In this document: positions 60,772 through 64,000 of the stretch, in pieces
Numbering within the stretch: position 1 is the stretch's first letter
Layout: each line of letters opens with the position of its first letter
Origin: Ancylomarina sp048268005
GTDB lineage: Bacteria; Bacteroidota; Bacteroidia; Bacteroidales; Marinifilaceae
Direction of reading: 5' to 3'
Length of the DNA: 64,000 nt
Assembly (NCBI GenBank): GCA_048268005.1
Contig: JBLWWJ010000002.1
Span: 930,001-994,000 of the forward strand
Notes under the pieces: model-generated
The model's input: only the letters and a program-made list of their open reading frames with translations
What the model was told of the DNA's origin: nothing
The model's database searches: none
Position numbers and translations under genes: made by a program

Positions 60772-62199
60772 ATGAAAAAGATATTATTTATATTAGTTGG
60801 CTTCCTGATTACTTTGGGAAGTTGCGAGGACGGATTCGAGGAATTTGCCGTGGATCCGAACAATCCTGTAGTTGTCCCTTCATCTTTAATATTGGGTAAC
60901 GTTATTAGAGTTGCGAATAATACGAACTATTGGTCATTTACCGGTGGTGATATGGGTGCTTGCTGGGCTCAGCAATGGGCTAAGGTACAGTATAATGACG
61001 AAGAAAGATATATTGTACGTACTGGTGTAGTTCAAACCTTTTGGGATACTTATTATGCAGATGTGATTTCGGATGCCAATGATGCATATCAATTTGCAGT
61101 TGCTGAAGAGAATGCAGCTGTACAAGGTGCTGCCTTAGTTATGCAAGCTTATGGTTTCTTAATGTTGACCGATGCTTTTGGTGATATTCCATTTACTGAA
61201 GCCATTAAAGGTACAGAGGGAAATTTTGCACCTGTATATGACTCACAAGAGACAGTTTATGACGGTGTTCTTGCCTTATTAGACAGAGCTGACGAAGCTT
61301 TAGCTTTAGGAACAGGTGGGTTTACTGCTACTTCTGATTTAGTTTATGCTGGTGATATTACGAAATGGAGGAAGTTTGCCAATAGTCTTAAGTTTAGAGC
61401 TTTAATGAGAATTTCGGCTAAGCGTGATGTTGCTGCTGAACTGCAAGCTTTGGTGTCTTCAGGTAAATTATTTGCATCAAGAGCTGATGAAGCTAAAATG
61501 GCTTATTTAGATAATGACCCTAATGCAAATCCTATCTACGAAACTATTGTTTTTGGTGGACGTGCAGAATATAAGGTGAGTGATGTACTAGTAGATATGC
61601 TTAATACTTTTAATGATCCACGTTTGCCTGTTTATGCTCAAAAGAATGAAGATGGTGAGTACAGAGGTAAGCCAGCTGGTCTTAAGCAGCTACCTAGCGA
61701 TGATTACAATTATACCAATGTGTCTGCTATCGGTGAAATGTATGTTGATCCAAACTTACCTGGTGTTATGGTCGGTTATACTGAGCTGATGTTTTTAATG
61801 GCTGAAGCTGCTTTGAATGGTGATATTTCTGGTGATGCTTCTACATATTACTTAAAAGGTATTGAATCTTCATTTGCAGAAAATGGTGTTTCTGATGCTT
61901 ATGCAGCTTATGTAGCACAGGCTCCTATTATTCTTTCGGCAACTAAAGCGACAGCTGAAAAGCAAATTGGCGAGCAAAAGTGGTTAGCTTTATTCGGACA
62001 AGGACTGGAGTCTTGGTTTGAGTGGAAGAGAACACAGTATCCTATTTTGGCTCCTGCATTGGAATCAACATTGGCTACGGTACCTTATCGTTTTGCTTAT
62101 CCAACTTTAGAGTCTTCTATTAATAAGACAAATTATGATGCTGCAGCTGCTGCAATCGGAACGGATAAATTGACCACTAAGGTGTGGTGGATGAATTAA
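60772..62199 (+). CDS. SusD/RagB-family surface lipoprotein
   Basis: 475 residues. Lipobox in LGSCEDGFEEF, with acidic residues after the cysteine as in the Bacteroidota surface-export signal. The body has the SusD helical TPR scaffold and typical segments (YADVISDANDAYQFA; MLTDAFGDIPFTEAIKG; WRKFANSLKFRALMRIS; GYTELMFLMAEAAL; WLALFGQGLESWFEWKRT), matching the SusD-like 2/SusD-homologue group. It forms the lid of the SusC barrel. Confidence 0.92.
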   Translation: MKKILFILVGFLITLGSCEDGFEEFAVDPNNPVVVPSSLILGNVIRVANNTNYWSFTGGDMGACWAQQWAKVQYNDEERYIVRTGVVQTFWDTYYADVISDANDAYQFAVAEENAAVQGAALVMQAYGFLMLTDAFGDIPFTEAIKGTEGNFAPVYDSQETVYDGVLALLDRADEALALGTGGFTATSDLVYAGDITKWRKFANSLKFRALMRISAKRDVAAELQALVSSGKLFASRADEAKMAYLDNDPNANPIYETIVFGGRAEYKVSDVLVDMLNTFNDPRLPVYAQKNEDGEYRGKPAGLKQLPSDDYNYTNVSAIGEMYVDPNLPGVMVGYTELMFLMAEAALNGDISGDASTYYLKGIESSFAENGVSDAYAAYVAQAPIILSATKATAEKQIGEQKWLALFGQGLESWFEWKRTQYPILAPALESTLATVPYRFAYPTLESSINKTNYDAAAAAIGTDKLTTKVWWMN

Positions 62200-62229
62200 T
62201 AATGTATTGTTAATTATATAAATTAAGAT

Positions 62230-63186
62230 ATGAAAAAGAGATTATTATATATAATAGCATTTTTAGCATTAATTGTTCCTTTTGCTTGCGACAATAAGGA
62301 CGATTTATTGACAGAGAATGCTTTAGAAGGTGGATTAATTAATCCAACGACTACATCGGTGAATTATGTTGTAGGTGATGGTGCTGCTTATTCCTTTGAT
62401 TTAATGTTGAATCATGGAAAAACAAGTCAAAGTGCTATTACTAAAGTTGAACTTTATAAGTCTGCGTTTAGAGGTGCAGTTGATCCTGATCCTGAAGTAG
62501 AAGGTGAAGAGGGTGAATTACCAGCTCGTTGGTCAAACGAAATATTAGAGGAAACCATTAATGTTGCCGATGCTAGTACAAAGAGCGTTAGTGCTACACC
62601 TCTAAATTTTGCTTCTTTAATAGCAGGTTTACTTATTAATGGTGAGGCTTTGCCTGCTACGGATAACTTAATGAATATTGGAGACTATTTTAATTTTAAG
62701 GTGGTTACTACTTTAGGTGATGGTAGAGTTATGGAACAAGCTTATAATATTAAGATTGCTGTATCGACTCGTTTTGCAGGTAAGTATCGTTTAGCTGAAG
62801 GGCAATATTGGAGAATTGGTGTTTTGAGTGATGAAGGTTCTTATTGGCCAGCTGAAACATTAATCGAATCTGTTGACGCAAAGACATATAAGATGAATGG
62901 TTTAGCTGCGTGGGCAGATAATGAGCTATTTTTCCAGATTGAAGATGATGGGACAATTACCTATCCAGAGAAGTGGAACGGAAAAGATCAGATTCTTAAT
63001 GATAATCCATTAATAACTTGTTTGACGAATCCTTCAGATATGACTCACGTATTTTGTGACAATACCAATTTTATTGTAAAAGATGACGTTGACGGTAAAG
63101 ACCGTTTGGTTATGTCGTTCGGTTATTATACTGGTGGTTCTGGACCTCGTGAATTTTATCAGGTTATGGAAAAAATTGTAGAATAA
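62230..63186 (+). CDS. Surface lipoprotein of a SusCD locus (SusE/F-like position)
   Basis: 318 residues. Lipoprotein signal with FACDNKDD, the acidic residues after Cys fitting surface export. The N-terminal part resembles an all-beta domain; the C-terminal part (RFAGKYRLAEGQYWRIGVLSD and on) is another beta domain. I recognise no precise family. By position it is probably a ligand-binding surface lipoprotein of the same operon as the SusCD pair. Confidence 0.72.
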   Translation: MKKRLLYIIAFLALIVPFACDNKDDLLTENALEGGLINPTTTSVNYVVGDGAAYSFDLMLNHGKTSQSAITKVELYKSAFRGAVDPDPEVEGEEGELPARWSNEILEETINVADASTKSVSATPLNFASLIAGLLINGEALPATDNLMNIGDYFNFKVVTTLGDGRVMEQAYNIKIAVSTRFAGKYRLAEGQYWRIGVLSDEGSYWPAETLIESVDAKTYKMNGLAAWADNELFFQIEDDGTITYPEKWNGKDQILNDNPLITCLTNPSDMTHVFCDNTNFIVKDDVDGKDRLVMSFGYYTGGSGPREFYQVMEKIVE

Positions 63187-63210
63187 GTTTTAACAATTAA
63201 ATTTTATAAA

Positions 63211-64000
63211 ATGAAAAATATAAATCAATATATATTGTTAATGTTTGCTACTGTAGCTCTCTTATTCACAGCTTGTGATGAGGATGATAATACGGGTTTC
63301 AGTAGTATTGTGCCAAGTACACCAACTCTTAGTGTTGATGTATCGGCCGGACCGATTTCTCTTGTGGAAAAAAAGTCTACATATTTGTTTGATGTTACAA
63401 TGTCTGAAGCTCAGGTTACTGATGTTGCACTTTATATCAGTGTGGTAGACGGAGCGACAGCAACAATTGATGCTGACTTTACAATTGATAATGGTGGAAA
63501 CAGAGTTTATATTCCTGCTGGAAAAACGACTGGAACCGTTTCTATTACGGTACTGGAAGATGAATTATTAGAGGAAACAGAGACTTTTACCATTCAAATA
63601 GGTGACGAAAAAACCGCTAACGCGACTATTGCTCCTGTAACTGTAGATTTCACTTTACAAAACCTAACCGCTGATGATTTAGTTGCTGGTTTATCTTGGG
63701 AAACAAATATTATGGATGCAATCGGAGTAGAAGTGGATCCTACTGAAGCCGTAGATCTTCGACTGCTTATTTTAGATGCAGCCGGTGCTATCGTTAAAGT
63801 AGAGGATGGATCTTCTTTTGAGCATTATACTTTTGATGGAGCAGGTTTAGCAGATGGTGTATATACACTAGCTGCTGATATTTACTCGACTATTGATGCT
63901 GGTGATCTTAATGAAACTTTAAGTCTTAGTTTATCATTACAGTTTGATCAGATTGGTACTATTAATGCTCACGTTTTATCATTTGATAATATAATGACCA
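63211..64000 (+). CDS. Calx-beta-like surface lipoprotein (3' end outside the window)
   Basis: At least 263 residues, open to the window edge, so partial. Starts MKNINQYILLMF with a lipobox in FTACDEDDNTG (acidic residues follow, as in surface-export signals). Residues about 38-145 read as a Calx-beta type domain (ADFTIDNGGNRVYIPAGKTTGTVSITVLEDELLEETETFTI). It probably belongs to the SusCD operon as an additional surface protein. Confidence 0.75.
   Translation, partial: MKNINQYILLMFATVALLFTACDEDDNTGFSSIVPSTPTLSVDVSAGPISLVEKKSTYLFDVTMSEAQVTDVALYISVVDGATATIDADFTIDNGGNRVYIPAGKTTGTVSITVLEDELLEETETFTIQIGDEKTANATIAPVTVDFTLQNLTADDLVAGLSWETNIMDAIGVEVDPTEAVDLRLLILDAAGAIVKVEDGSSFEHYTFDGAGLADGVYTLAADIYSTIDAGDLNETLSLSLSLQFDQIGTINAHVLSFDNIMT

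Overview
The window reads as a chromosomal segment of a low-GC Bacteroidota, most likely a marine member of the Bacteroidales/Marinilabiliales. This rests on the SusC/SusD pair, Bacteroidota-type promoters (TTTG and TAnnTTTG), many outer-membrane beta-barrel and surface-lipoprotein genes, and the DAHP synthase-chorismate mutase fusion. The genus is inferred only loosely. I saw no insertion sequence, prophage, CRISPR array, rRNA or tRNA gene.

Layout. 0-4 kb: envelope proteins of unknown role. 4-8 kb: sucB and sucA (2-oxoglutarate dehydrogenase). 8.5-16 kb: a lipoprotein hydrolase, an AddB-like nuclease, an OmpA/TPR/beta-propeller protein, a cysteine desulfurase and a methyltransferase. 16.5-17.3 kb: a 380-bp tandem duplication. 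17.3-24 kb: a GH3-beta-lactamase fusion, CYTH protein, 2-hydroxyacid dehydrogenase, DUF1801/YdeI protein and queE, then a decayed 41-bp tandem repeat array. 24-33 kb: PEP carboxylase, a DUF2284 protein, an SLC13 permease, a TonB-like protein and cysQ. 33.5-51 kb: amino-acid biosynthesis, with an aromatic operon (pheA, aminotransferase, tyrA, DAHP synthase-chorismate mutase), an ABCG-type transporter, trpEGDCFBA and lysC-lysA. 51.2-52 kb: three tandem small-RNA genes. 52-57 kb: an avidin-like protein, argS, ffh and folD. 57.6-64 kb: the start of a SusCD glycan/nutrient-uptake locus, cut by the window edge.

The main result is regulatory. Three biosynthetic operons are each preceded by a short leader ORF and an intrinsic terminator, the layout of ribosome-mediated attenuation. 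The aromatic operon has two complete Phe/Tyr-rich attenuators in series, each with a visible candidate antiterminator. The trp operon has a leader with three consecutive Trp codons behind a near-perfect promoter. lysC has a weaker Thr/Lys/Met/Asn leader. All are too short to appear as ordinary genes.

The second result is a family of three tandem, independently promoted small RNAs (about 124 nt each, minus strand) at 51.24-51.97 kb. Each has two 5' hairpins whose stems differ between copies yet remain paired, an identical single-stranded linker with a repeated AGGTTAG, and an identical terminator. Each promoter carries the same 17-bp direct-repeat box exactly 30 nt upstream of TATGTTTG. I do not recognise the family with confidence; it may be new or may match a known Bacteroidota RNA motif.
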